Shown here one piece after another: positions 39,304-52,559 of a stretch of DNA of 64,000 nucleotides (position 1 is its first letter; each line of letters opens with the position of its first letter). The stretch covers positions 3,057,001 through 3,121,000 of the forward strand of contig JAYKKI010000137.1 of NCBI GenBank assembly GCA_039881145.1. The letters run 5' to 3'. This DNA comes from Druceiella hillmani (taxonomy: Eukaryota; Arthropoda; Insecta; Lepidoptera; Hepialidae). The notes beneath the pieces were generated by a model. The model worked only from the letters and a program-made list of their open reading frames with translations. It was not told where the DNA came from and did not search any database. The position numbers were made by a program, and so were the translations under genes.

Positions 39304-39594
39304 TCACCAAAGATATGATATTCCAGAACGTGAATTACTGTATGAAAGCTGCATTTTCCAATTGACCTTTGTTTTTTTCCCCAATTTAAGAACGTTCATT
39401 AGGCAACTTATTTTACGTTGTCGTTGAGAAACAAGGAATATATTTTTGTTAGGTTCGTATATCCATTTATCCGGCAACAGATCTGACACTGCCTCACAAT
39501 TTCTACAATTGGAATCTAAATGCGTGATGTTTTCAGCAGATGTTTCACATGTATATCTAAAATAATATATAGAAGATGTTAGAATAAAAAGCAA
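39304..39594 (-). CDS. Unrecognised 96-codon frame; candidate terminal exon of a host gene
   Basis: I do not recognise the product. The amino-acid mix is unusually protein-like for this window: four cysteines (YTCETS, SNCRNCE, KISCLM), tryptophan, charged and polar residues and few F/I/Y runs. The segment LPDKWIYEPNKNIFLVSQRQ reads like a folded domain. On the minus strand the frame is preceded by tatattattttag at about 39556, a good splice-acceptor match, so the coding part may begin at YTCETS (about 39555) as a last exon ending in tga at 39304. Alternatively, MLFILTSSIYYF may be a short hydrophobic N-terminus. It could also belong to an unknown transposon. No neighbouring exon was found. 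Confidence 0.35.
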   Translation of the reverse strand: MLFILTSSIYYFRYTCETSAENITHLDSNCRNCEAVSDLLPDKWIYEPNKNIFLVSQRQRKISCLMNVLKLGKKTKVNWKMQLSYSNSRSGISYLW

Positions 39595-39839
39595 AATTAA
39601 AAATTGTGAAATAATCCCCGACGGATTTAGTCATTGTATTAAAAAACTATTAAATAATTTTTTGAACCCCCCCTCCTCCCTAAAATAGAAAGTAAGAATA
39701 TATTAATGTAATTACAAACCCAAGAAAATCCATCGTGGCTTCCATGACCTGCCTACGCCTAGAATTTTATAATTTTATTAGTTCGTGACTAATTGAAATT
39801 CTCTTAGGTGCACAAACAGTATTTCTATGTTGTTACAAT

Positions 39840-40069
39840 GTAATTGATATTGGGAACAAGCTTATGTGGCTCTTAGTAGAGTACAATCTTTAGGCGGCGT
39901 GGTAATAACTGTATTTGGAAAATGTCTTCAACAATCCACAAAATACAACAGCAGTATAAGAGATGCAGTGCCCGAAAAACATGTTATGTGGATCACGTGG
40001 AAACCGAAGAAAGGCTACAAAGTAGTTAATCTAGATCAATCAAAAATATTTGTCGCAGCGCCCCCCTAA
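39840..40069 (+). pseudogene. Pif1/Helitron-type helicase C-terminal fragment
   Basis: In frame, WEQAYVALSRVQSLGGVVIT is the helicase motif VI region shared by Pif1 helicases and Helitron helicases ('YVALSRV.SL.GL'). The motif's arginine normally contacts ATP. The frame runs on for about 50 codons to a taa at 40067-40069 with no further recognisable motif (VPEKHVMWITWKPKKGY may be unrelated). A tga lies just upstream at about 39844, and no Walker motifs are visible, so this is an isolated 3' fragment. Given the Helitron relic at 16846-17640, a Helitron origin is more likely than a host Pif1 gene. Confidence 0.6.
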
Positions 40070-42646
40070 CGAGTTAACAACATAATACCTGATTAATAAC
40101 CTATACTTTTTTCCATGACTTTGTTCTTGGTGCCATTTGCATCAAGTTTCATTCAAAAAATAAATTTGAAATTAATTCTGTGAAGGAGTAAAGCGATTTG
40201 TTCAGTAATTATCTTTTTATAAAAACTTGTCCTGATTTTGTCAATAAAGCTTAAAATAATTTCTAATAAATAATAATAATAATTTTGTATGTCGGAATGA
40301 TAAATATTTAAGTAAAGTTAGTTTTTAAAAAAATCTTTAGTAATTATATCTAAGTGAACAAACATCTGATAAAATAAATTGATACCCGCAGGAAGTCAAA
40401 GCACATAACTTGAGAACTCATTAACACTCTCAACCCGTAATTCTGTATCATGACGCAAATCACTTAACGACAGCCTAAACTAACATCGAGTAGAAAAGGA
40501 ACAAAGTTCATCAGGATTAATTGAGCTATTACGTAATGATTATATATGCATATTTATATTATAATCTATAAAGGTGTATAAGATATATTTCAAACACTAT
40601 ATCATTTAAAATGTAATACAGACAGAAACAATACATCATGATAGTTTAAATTTGTTCATGCTTTAAAAATACAATAATAGTATATATAATACTATCCATA
40701 ATGATCTCAATTTGATATCAAACCTTATGATTTGAAACCAAAGGAGGTAATATGAGACTACGTTAGGTTTGAAATTTATTGACCCCTTAAAACTAATAGT
40801 GCTTTACCATATCTTAAAGTGCAATTTTAGTAATGAGTATATTTAAGTAATTGGGTATGTAAGGAAGAAATAAAACATTGCGCAGGGCTTACGAAACAAA
40901 AATAGTTATTATAATCTTTTTGTATATTATATGTTAAAGTCATTTATTAAATTTTGTTAGGGATATTATTCGAGGGTACGGCAGCGCTTAACACTAAATC
41001 TGCCATACTATTTTCTTGAAGCTATTTAGCATGATTTAAGCTATCGGAACTTTTATCTGAAAATCGTGGCGGGATAAATTAATTAAATTAGTAAAATAAA
41101 CCAAATTCAATTTGAATTGCCCCACTAATTGTCTTTTTATTAAATTATAAGATTAATTGTATTGCTACTCTCTTAATGACAATCATCAAACATTTTAGGG
41201 TAAAATTAACTTAAAGAGTAATGCAGCAGATAAATAACAAATCAATTTTTGTAACAATTAAGTCATCTGCAACATATTTCTAATAATTATGTCATATAAT
41301 TAATATGAGTTTTTCTCATTCCACTACTGGACTAGTCCTTCACCAGATGACGTCTCAACTTCAGGTCCTCCGCTATTGAAATCAATGGTATTGAATATGA
41401 ACTAAGAGAAAATCATATTATTAATAATTAATACTTACTGACTTTCCTGACTTTAGACTTTCCTGCTACGCCATGTTGAAAGTTGGCTTGATTGTACCAG
41501 AATTGTTTTTAATGGGGTAATTCCTTTTTTTAAATCCATAGTTCTATAACAGACTTAATTCTAAATTCATCATTCGATTCTTTTTCTCTTTATCCATAAT
41601 AGCAAAAGTCTTTTTATTTAAATAATCATTCAACTATTACTTAAGCAAATTCCAATTAAAATTCTAAATTTTTGAATCACAAAATGATTGACATATTTTA
41701 AGGGAAATAAGTTAACATTTTTATTTTGTCGTGGTTAGTAATATCTCTCAGCTCAAATTACTTTAATCAAAAAAATTAAATTTTATTTGGCTAAGTTTTT
41801 GAAAATTTTGATAACATTTTCAATGTAAATAAAAAAATTGTGTAGGGGTCCTTTTGACTACTAGAATCAAAATTATCTCAATTTTTCAAAAGAGGAGAAA
41901 TACTCAAAATAATGTGTAATTTCTCTACAAAACAAAGAACAAAAAGAGTAACCCTAATCGTAAAGAAACTTGTCCAATTTATTTAATCTTTTATGTCAGT
42001 CAATACTTTAGGACACTTTCTAACAATAGTATAACAAGTATCATAGTAATTATAATTATTTTGGGGGTCAATTGTTATTTTTCCTCTTTTGGCATTTAAA
42101 TGCTCAAAAAATTTCCAACGTTTTCTTTATTAATGCTTGTAACTCTTTAAAAGTCATTGCTTCAGTGTTTCTATACACCTCTTAATACTTGGCATTTTTT
42201 ACACTACAATGTCTTGATAACATAAAAATAAAAAGTCAGCATTTATCAGAACAACACATAAACTCATCCCTTTTTACTCAATAACATTTGCACCAAATAT
42301 TCGGCAGGTAACATAGCGCGCACATACGGATAAAAACTGTTTCATTAAATATACTTATCCGACGTAGTGAATGTATATTGATAGATCACTTCTGTTTGAA
42401 TATCAATGTAACAAGTTACGCAAATCAAAAATATATACCCTTGTCCCCGTTAACCAGTTTTTAGTATTACTGACATAGACTTTAATGTTTTTATTTTTAC
42501 CTTCATAGTTTGTGGACTAAAAATAGAAGTACAACATTTTGAACATATCAACATGATACGTTAATGAGTTTCCCCTGAAGTTATTTGTATATTTTTATTA
42601 TTTTCACTTTCTCTCGTACCGTGTTTGTTATTGTAGTAACCCTGTT
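40070..42646. other. A+T-rich intergenic DNA, nothing recognised
   Basis: No supported frame or repeat was found. The noncoding 5' part of the next element may lie in the last few hundred bases. Confidence 0.45.
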
Positions 42647-43680
42647 TTGCCCTTGGTTGAAATGTTTATCTCTCCTTTTTACCACAAAGTAGAGGGTCAG
42701 AGACTATTGTGTATAGCAGTTTTTTTGGTGCGTATGTATATCCCAAGTAAGCCGGCGAAATATGGAGTGAAGGTTTCTGATCTCGTGGCCGGTCATTACC
42801 CGTATACGTTCAACTTAGAAATATATGCGAGTCAACAACCTGAAGACCCATTTCGCTTGAGTAATGAGAGACTCGATGTGGTAATGAGGATGTCACGTCC
42901 AGTGCTAGGTAAAACATGAATTTTACTATGGATAACTGGTTTTCTTCTGTTCGTGTAGCAAAAGAACTATTTCCAGAATGGGGCCACTATGATTGCTACA
43001 GTACGAAATGATAAAAGAGTACCACGAGAATTTCGCGTTGCAAGAGGAAATCCATTATACTCTTCAAAATTTGGCTTCCATCAACCATATACGATAGTTT
43101 CTTATGTACCTAAGCCTAACCAAGTTGTGATTTTGATGTCAACAATGCACAATGACTCTGCAATTGATACAGGAGACCGTCGCAAGCCAGAAATAATAAC
43201 TTATTATAATCCAACAAAAAACGGCGTCGACCTGATGTACAAGATGTGCTTCCTCTATGATATGTCCAGGAATTTAAAAATATGGCTCCTGACCATCTTT
43301 TTTGACTTAGTCAATCTCAGAACACTAAACGCCTTATGCATTTATACCACAAATAAAAATTATGAAGTTGTTCGTCGATGTGACTTCCTCATCGACCTGT
43401 CTCTAGCTTGTATGAAATCTCTGGCTCGTCGAAGATAGGAGAAAAATAAATTACCAAGAAATCTAGTATTTCAAATAAAAGACTTTCTTGGCACTATTCA
43501 AATGGAAAACCCGGCAACAACGTCAGTACAGGCACCAAGTAGTTCCATAGGTCGCTGCTATGACTGCGGAAGAAAGTGAAAAAAGCATTCGAAAACTGTG
43601 TATCACTTGCAAAAAGTATATTTTTTGCCAATCATTCAAAGATTATCTGTTTATAAAAAACCAATTAGAATTGAGTATTT
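42647..43680 (+). pseudogene. piggyBac-type transposase, N-terminally truncated
   Basis: The best-preserved transposase here. A first open block (42647-42916) has MYIPSKPAKYGVKVSDL, then TFNLEIYASQQPEDPF and ERLDVVMRMSRPVLGK, the piggyBac 'YIPSKPAKYGIK' core. In another frame, FTMDNWFSSVRVAKELF (about 42920-42970) holds the conserved second catalytic aspartate. Block two (42989-43435) has NGATMIATVRNDKRVPREF, IITYYNPTKNGVDLMYKM with the third catalytic aspartate, and DMSRNLKIWLLTIFFDLVNL. Past one tag, the same frame continues to GRCYDCGRK. A final frame gives LCITCKKYIFCQSF, completing the C-terminal zinc ribbon. The N-terminal domain and the first catalytic aspartate are missing. Two frameshifts and two stops make it non-functional. 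Confidence 0.9.
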
Positions 43681-43889
43681 TTGATTAGTTTTAATACTAT
43701 CTTAATTATATAAAAAATTTTGATTTTTAGTGCCATAAAGAGGTTTTGTTTAATTTCGTTGATTTTTTTAAACACTAAGATTGTGATTTGTTTTTATTGA
43801 CTATTGTTTTGTAAAGAAAAGTTTAGTTGTTACATTTAAAAAAATAAAAAATAACTGAAGCATATTATATGTTTTTATTTCAATTTATA

Positions 43890-43958
43890 AATGGCATATA
43901 CCTGTACTCCACGCGACCAATCAGATCATATTTTAATACGCGACCGCTGTAGGGTTAA
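43890..43958 (+). mobile_element. Probable 3' terminus of the piggyBac relic at a TTAA
   Basis: A G+C-richer stretch with a repeated acgcgacc (43911 and 43937) ends in ctgtaGGG at 43952-43954, followed by TTAA at 43955-43958. This fits a piggyBac end (CCCTACAG... read inward). The left terminus was not found. Confidence 0.55.
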
Positions 43959-45490
43959 AAACCGACGAAATAATAATACAAATTTTATTTGACAGCTCCA
44001 GGAACCAAGCTAGGCAACTGAATACACAAATAATTTTTATTAATATATGTGTTTGTGACCATTTCTAGAAACATATGAGCTAATTGAATCGATGCCAGTC
44101 GAATTGATTTAAAACCATAATTTTTGTTTTTAACTTGTATTAGCCTAAAGTATGATATACAGTTTCAGAATATTTCTGATGAAGGGATTTAAATCATTTT
44201 TGTAATGAATGAATTAAAATCCCTGTTAAATAAATAAAACGATTATATATTCCACGGAATCATAAAGATGTAAACATATTTTTACATCTGATTTTTCTGT
44301 GGGTATAATAACTTGTGAAATGATATAATGATTAATGCCAAAAATACCAGTACATAGAAATATATTTTAAATAAATACTAAAATTACTATGGCAAAAAGT
44401 GAGTTAGACAATTCGTAATAGAAAATAAAACCAAAGCTTTATGGAGCTTATCCTTAAGCTGGCCGTATAAAGTTATCAAAATAAAAGCTTAAGTTATTGG
44501 TTTAGATATCTCCTTTAAGAACAAAATTGCTCTGTTCTCACGACGTAAAGAAACGAAAAGGCGGCCTAAATTTAACATATATCTATTATAGTATTATTTT
44601 AAGTTACAAATATACTAGGTAACTTAATGTTGTATGTGTTATCGTTATCAATGTCCGTTAGTGGAAAATGAACCTAATATCCTAGGGTTGATCCTATTGT
44701 GGCAAAAAATTAAAAGCGTCTACTTCTGCTTTAGAATTTAAAAATGTCATTGAAACAACAATATTTTTTAAGAAGCCATAAAACTTCCTAACGTGAAATA
44801 ACTAAATAACTGCTAATAAAAATGAGCAAATGCAGTTGAGAAAAAAGACCCGTTTGAAAAAATCATTTTCAGAGATTATTACGAAATATTTTATAACATC
44901 GTTTTTTGGAATATTTGTATCATTTCTTTACCGTAAAGTTTCTGTAAAGTTAATACTACTACTACCACTACTTAAACTAATAAAATGTAGCAAAATTATA
45001 AAAAGTGCGGTTCATTTGTGATACTAAAGAGACCTGTATTGATTGGAAACATTTAATCAAGATTCTGTTTGTGGATAGTGCTTATGAAACAAAAAAAAAT
45101 TCGTAATAAAAATTTCAAAATATTTTGACCAATGAATTCAGAAATTCTACTTTTATTATTAATTTATTTCGGGCACTAAGCCTTGTATAATATCAAATTA
45201 TTTCTCTTCGAAAACGAACTGCAAAAATTGTAATAAAATATAACATTTTTGGAATTATGTTCATTATTTTATATTTTTCAACGCGCTTCTTATTCTGTGG
45301 TCATATGAAGATGGTTAATTTTTTTGTAAAAAGTTGTATTGATTGTTGAAAAGTTGTATTATAAAACTTTTTTAGTGCCTATAAAGTTAGCCTAAACGTC
45401 AAAGACATACAGTAAATTGAATATCAGTAATATTTAACGTCGATAAAGACGTTTTAGTCATTCAATGAACTTAAATATCATCGCATTTAT
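43959..45490. other. A+T-rich intergenic DNA, nothing recognised
   Basis: No supported feature was found. Confidence 0.5.
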
Positions 45491-45561
45491 CTACATACAT
45501 ACATGCATTTATACTTATATATACATATATACATACATACATAGGTACACATAAATCACAT
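45491..45561. repeat. Imperfect (ACAT)n tetranucleotide repeat
   Basis: Runs of catacatacat alternate with tatatacata. The following 180 bp remains weakly repetitive in ttacctac/tacttg motifs. Confidence 0.8.
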
Positions 45562-45744
45562 TCCCTTCTTTGGCTTTAGCACAGTTAATGCTTCAAGCCT
45601 TTATATACCTATATGTGTTTACTTGCGTACTAATATTTATAGCTCCATGCATTTATTTATAACTGTATATAGTTACTTGTTTACCTACCTACTTTAATAT
45701 TTTAAATGTTTCAGGTATGTACTTATTTACCTAATAATTTTGTT

Positions 45745-46060
45745 ACTTTCTTGCTTATGTCAAGGCAAGTCAAACGAGTCCGAACTTGATGAGCTAACGT
45801 CTCATCACTGAAGAGTTTCTATCACCAACTTTTGGGTCCATCATTAGACCCTGTATTTAGTAGAGAGTAAATTTGTGCCGCCTTTAAGCATTTTTTATTT
45901 GAATTTCCATCGACCTATATCGATCAAACTCTATCACGACACCCGTTTTGATCTATTTTAAGGAATTCCATGGTGAACCTTTAGTTTTCACTGTTAGATT
46001 CTAACTAAATTTTGATGGTACCGCAAGGCAGTATACTCTAAAAAATTACTGAAATCGATT
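45745..46060 (+). other. Possible remnant of a LINE reverse transcriptase
   Basis: The only readable motif is VPQGSIL at about 46017-46040, the 'GVPQGS.L' signature of non-LTR reverse transcriptases. It is preceded by a stretch of similar base composition but no other readable block. A chance match is possible. Confidence 0.25.
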
Positions 46061-46328
46061 AATAAATACAAAGACTTGTGGTAACATAAAACATACAGTC
46101 GTATTAATAACCACCTTCTTTTTTGAAGTCAGTCAAAAATAGGTGCAAAACTAAAATTCAGAAATAAAGTTTAACTGAAATTTTTCAATCTGAACGCTAA
46201 TTTATGTTAAAATATTTATTACTATTTTATGACATAAGTATTATTAAAATTGAGAATTAATTTTATGTTTTATTTTTAAATACTGCTCACTTTATAGACT
46301 GTAGCAGAACTGAGTGTTCTTTGACAAC

Positions 46329-46453
<125 letters not shown>

Positions 46454-49400
46454 AATACGTAAAAAAATTACGCACTATTTTCAGTTGTTATTTAAATTTC
46501 ATTATCTTCATAAACTACTCTGGCTTAGAGTAAAACATGAATTATTGGTAAATTACTTTACTATATGTGCACATTTTACTTGCACTCATTTTACTAATGA
46601 CTAAATACAGAGAAAAATACCCCTGATTTTTAGAAAGCCACAAAATACGATTTATAAAGGCTACGAAGATAAAAAAACAAAAATTTACCAAGTCGCGTCT
46701 TCATTAATTTCCGGAATTTTAAAGCCCAGAAGAAATATATTACGGAAATATCCAAATGAATAGCTACTGTCAGTCAATCGTAAAATACTGAACCTAAAAA
46801 TAGTACTTAATCTCCCTGGATGACCAGCTAAATATTTATTAACAGTCAGCTGAATAAGTTCACGACCTCGCCGTTCGGTTTAATTAACATTTTTTAGCAC
46901 TCCAGAGATCAAAACGAACGTTTTCCTCGCTGTTGATTAGTTTGAACGGCCAGTGACCGCCGCACGGTTAACTGAAGTCGGAATTAATGTTTTTAATTTC
47001 AAATGTTCTTGGTAGTTCTTATCCAATAAACAAGTATCGACCATTTGTCAACCACAATTACGACCTAAATACTTGCAAGCAAATGTTTGCGTTGAGTATC
47101 GCATGTGATAAACTCACTGTGTGCGATCCATTAAATATGGTGACATAGGGTACACTTTTCATATTAAATTTGACATTTGAAGTACGATTTTTAATTTTTC
47201 AGGTCGGTTTATAAAATGGTAAATATAATCCGTAACAATATTTACATATATAGCACGTCAATTTAAAGCTAATCATTTAGAAATTGGATTTTCAATTTGA
47301 AAATGGCAAATATAAATTTCATTTCAAACTTGTATGCCTTCCTTATGAAATTCTGTACCATGACGTGAGAGAAAAATCGCCTCCGCTTTACATGTATGAA
47401 CTGCAATTTCTTCAATACCTTGCTCCATATTAATTACAATCCTCACCTGAAGCGTCTACTTCTAAAATTACACAGGCGTTTGTATAGAACTGTAGAAACT
47501 ATAAGGCTATGACACATAGACGGATATTACCAAAATATAAGAATGTTTGACTTGAAGTATATAAAGTAAGGAAACAATCTAAGCTTCTTTCCTTCATTCC
47601 GGAAGAGGTCTTCAAACGTATGGATATGAAAGTATTTACCTTGACCTTAACACAAACTAAATTTCAAACCATTTGTTATTGACCGAAATATAAACTTCCG
47701 TTTAACCATCTATGGTGAGAGAAACGATTACTGAGAAAGCCTAAAATCGTCATACGGTAAGATTATACTTTATTTACTGTAGTCAAATAAACAAATGTGA
47801 TGTTAAAAAAAATGTTTCAATCAAAATAAACTATATTACTAAACTGTTTAATTACCGATCCAAAAAAAGGCATTTTTGAAGTAAATTCACGTATTACATT
47901 TAGTTCAATAACACTTCAAGATCGAATATGAACTTTTTCAATGACAGAATATACAATTGAGAAGATTTTTAGACTTGTCTGGTTAAGCTCGTAAACTAAT
48001 TTTAATATCAATGAGTTTCTAAGTAGGTAAATGAAGCATAAACTGAATTATCAGTTAAAATACTTAATCTCTAAAGAAGTGTTCATGTGTGCAAGTAATT
48101 CCATTTTATAAAGAATTTGGATTAAACTGGAAAACAGTTATGGAAATATGTTACTGAACTGCTTCGGTTCCTGAAAGTCGTAGGTGAAATATAGTATATT
48201 TATTTTGACCACATCATAGAATAAGTTCAACCTTGGTTGAATAATTTTACCGAACGGAAGATAAAAACGACTATCTGGAAGATAGTAAATAGGATTAGTG
48301 TGAAAATCATATTTCCTCTCATTTGTCGTCACAAATTGATATACCTAATATAATTGAGGGCGGATACAGTTACTTGTATGGAATATCTACAAAATAAATG
48401 AGTAATTTTTTTAGCCATAACTAGGTGATATGAATCTCCATAACTGGTCTTTGCTCTACCGTAGTAAACAAGCCTTAAATACATATAATATTATGGAGTT
48501 CTTCCTATTATTTCATGCAAAACTCTACGGTGCAATATGTGCATATAAAGTACGGTGCAAAATACGAAGTATAATATTTAATTTTCCTTTCTGTGTTATT
48601 TATAAATCATTAAATTTAATTTTACATTCATACTCACCAACTTGGGAAACAGTGACTATTGCCGATTAGTTTTTTTTCAATATGATATTAAATATAAGAA
48701 TGTATTATAAGATGTCTTATGTGTTACTGAGCTTGTTTGCCATACTACTATAATGGTTTGACCTGTTTAAATGTTGGTTGTGGTTCCTAAATATGAATAA
48801 ATAAAAAAATGGAACCTAAGGGATTAAACTGCAACACTTTTTTCCCAATATAGTGAAAGATATCGCTCATTCAGGTATTAGCAAATAAATGAAGTTTACA
48901 ACTGTTACTGAAAGAAATCACGGTCAAAGTTGGGATTTCAATGAAAATCCATTATATTTTTTTACAAAAACAATCTCCAAATATATTCAGTTTAAGGCAT
49001 GTAATCACAGGTATATTATTTATTATACTTATACATATATGTGCGATAACGTGATATTATTCAGACAAGTGGTACTTTTCATAGAATTATGTAGAAAATG
49101 TAAAGGTACTTCGTGATTACTCCCAATGGTTTCTGAAAAAATCGCTATCAAAGTTGATATTTAAAAAAAATATGTTTACGTGAACACGCTTCAAATGTAC
49201 TCAGTTTCGTGCACAAAATCACCAATGTGAATAATAGACGCGTACTTTGTTTGAGAAACATGGGACGGGATGAAACATGTATATAGCCTTCAAAGATATA
49301 TAAAGATTCATAAGTATACTATGTAAATTACGGCAAAGTGTTTGAAATTAATAGTCAGTATAAATTAATCCTTGTCTCCTTTTTGCTTAATGTTAATTTA

Positions 49401-51637
49401 GAAATCAAATGTTAAAAGTTTAATGAACATTTTACTTTTTTCATATAATTTATAAAATAGGCAAAAATTTTATAATTTTTGTTATTAGGGTTAAACAAGT
49501 TCATCGACAATTATTAAGGCTTTATTAATGTTGCATGAAAATATTTATAGAATAGAGGGGTTTCTTTAGAGACTTCGTTTCGATATCGTTTTAATTATTC
49601 TGCACAATCTCTATACGTTTATTTATGGTACATAGAAAGACGAAACTACATTGTATTTTAAAATGATCTGTTATTTATCTCTTGCTTATTTTGTAAGCTT
49701 AAAATCGCATAAACTTATGACAATTTAAGAATTAATTTCAAAAGTGGGGTTCTTTTATTCATAGCAACATTTTGACTCAAACTTTTCAGTCAAAAATTTA
49801 CTCCTACTTTCGTTTTATATTTCTAGCCTGTCTTTACCAAGCTGCCCCAAAAATATTTGAATATATGATTACTTTATCCAGGAACGAAGTTCAGTTTTTA
49901 TATAAAACATATTGAATGGAAATCAAAGTTTCACAAATAATAAAAAATGAATAGCGAAACAGCTATTCATTTTTTATGAAAATTATAATAGAGTTATTAA
50001 TTTTTCCCACATTTACTGTTTTTTTTAAAGTATCGAGAAAATTCATATCAAATCAAAACTAAATGTGATCAAATTTTGAAAATTAATTAGAAAATAAGCG
50101 ACTGCTGAATTGAATAATAAAGAGTGAGGATATTTTCTTATCTCATTCATTCTTAGAATTAATGAATTAACTGTAGAATTTAAGAAGTATTACTAAAAAT
50201 ATCCTCAAAATTCGGTATGCTGTTCTTATCTAATTTTAAATATTTATAACTTATAAGTTTTGTCACATATTTTTGAACCTTGAAATTATGTTCAATGGAA
50301 TGAAATATAGTCAAATGGTTCATTAACTATTGATTAATTATCTGCCTCTTAAATATAATTCTAAATGTGATACTGTTAAATTTGTGTGGTTATAACTTTA
50401 AAGCTCTTTAACAACCGTCTCCTAGAGACCGATGTGAACATATCGTCGATTATTCGTATTTATAAATTCTCCAACAACTATATGGAAAGTTTAACAACGA
50501 TATGGAAGACTTTATCAACGCTCGTCTAGATTTCAAAAAAGTAAGTAGAAGGTAATATAACCAAAGTTTGTTTTGGGCGTTTTTCCGATATTTTGTAAAT
50601 AAATACAAATATTAAAAATGCGTGTCCATCCCTTCACATGTCCGTTCATTCATTTTAGAAATCTTCTTTTCCTATTTTTCTTATAAACATTCCCCTCAAA
50701 CAAATGAATTTCGTAACGTGGAGTATATATCTAATTAATTTCAAGTAAAATACAAAAGACATACCGTTCCAACGTAAGCCTTATTTGACATGCTTCTAGA
50801 AATTCATATTCCATAAGTTTCAATAACCCATTAACTATAAATATCAAATGTTATAAAATAATTTTAAAAACACAAAATTTTAAAAATACTTATAAACTTA
50901 ATTTGAACCTGATTATATTTTTTTATAAAACAGGACTAAAATGTTACACGAATTATCAGAGGTTTCTTTATTAATTGAACTATGATTTAAATGTAAAAAG
51001 CGGTAAAGCTCGCAATTTCCCACGTGTAAATATGTTTAGATTACATTTGGAGACCGTCGATTAACGGGTCTCAAATAAAACACCTCTTTTGCGGGACAAC
51101 GAATTTAAGAAAATGTTATTTAGATAAAAACTTATTTCCTGTCAATTAAGTTAAAATTATTTATTTTGTTGCAAATTAACAAGTCACTGTTTTTCAAACA
51201 AAAAACTTCATCATGAATTATGAATCGGCATCCATCCTTCGGGCTTTTTTATGCAAATATAATCTGTTATAAATTTATAACAAAAGGAATAATTTTTAAA
51301 TGTGCTTCAAAATTGTATTATTCAGTAAAAGGATATAATACATACAAAGAGAAAAAAGGATCACTATTAAATTAAAATTACATATAAATATATAAACATA
51401 TAAAATTAATTATTGTATAACATACTTTAGTGGAAATAATGTATATTTCTATACGATATAATCGACATATTTTTTTTCGGTTACGTCAATTTTGAATAAA
51501 AAAATATCGGGTGCAACTCAGTATTTGTGACAAAGTGAAACCTCTTTAGCGATTTAAACGTAGACAAAAGGAAGTAAGTGTTAAAACGGCACTGACGGAG
51601 AAAAAATATACAAAGTGTAAATTCATAAATTGTACTA
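46454..51637. other. Intergenic DNA, mostly nothing recognised
   Basis: A G+C-richer patch at 46864-46982 (cctcgccgttcgg, ggccagtgaccgccgcacgg) stands out but shows no frame or structure that I can name. The segment 49190-49280 resembles 26880-26970. Frames at 48138-48332, 48430-48669 and 48889-49116 have no supporting features. Confidence 0.45.
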
Positions 51638-51941
51638 AATTCGCATGAGAATATTTTAACACTATATATTTTGAAAAATTAACAAAATATCATTACAAAT
51701 CGATTTAAACATCTAATCTTCATGTGAATATATGTGGCCTCTTCTCAATTAAAAAATAGCTGCAATGTAAGTACCAGAATACTTTTAAATGAATTTGCAT
51801 AAGAATATTTTATTATATATTTAGAAAAATTAATAAAATGTCATTACAAATCAATGTGAACACCTAATCTTCATGTAAATTTACATAACCTATTGTCAAT
51901 TAAAAAATGGCTGCAATGTAAGTACCAGAATACTTTTAAAT
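51638..51941 (+). repeat. Tandem duplication, two units of about 151 bp
   Basis: The block gctgcaatgtaagtaccag occurs at 51759 and 51910, and aatcttcatgt and cattacaaatc recur at the same spacing. The units differ by scattered substitutions and small gaps. No coding potential was seen. Confidence 0.85.
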
Positions 51942-52559
51942 GATAAATAAATTAAATACAATGTATACCTAATATTTTGTTATTCTTATGATGGATGAAG
52001 TACATCCATAATTAGTAATATACAAAGAAATCGACAAAATGTTGAAAGTGTTCCTTTGACACATGTAACTTAAATAACACAACGTATGCGTGGTACCTCA
52101 TTTGTTCATATGTAGCGTCTAAGACGTACATCTACAAAGCGCATAAGCGCTACACTTTCTTATTCAGTCGCTTTATATTGTTGTGTATACGTCATTCTTT
52201 GTTATTCCTCTTCCATGGCCTAAGAATGTGTAGCTCTTTTTCCCTTTTTCTCTATGTCATATCTTTTTTCTTTCTCATGTAACGAAATGTGCTTAAACGT
52301 GATACGATATTGAAATTTTACTCTTGATTCTCCTCCATTAATCGATTATCGAATCGCCGCCTAAGAAGTATCACTTCAAAAAGGTTTCAATAAAATGAGT
52401 TTAATGAGATTATAGTATTGAATAAACTTTTATTAGATAAAATATATTTTATAAATCTCTTAAGTGTCTTTTCTTATAGACTATATTTCCGAAAGTATTT
52501 TCGAGTCCCGAAATGCAGCATATTAAGTTCTTTCTTTCTTAAAAATTGTTAGTTTTGAA

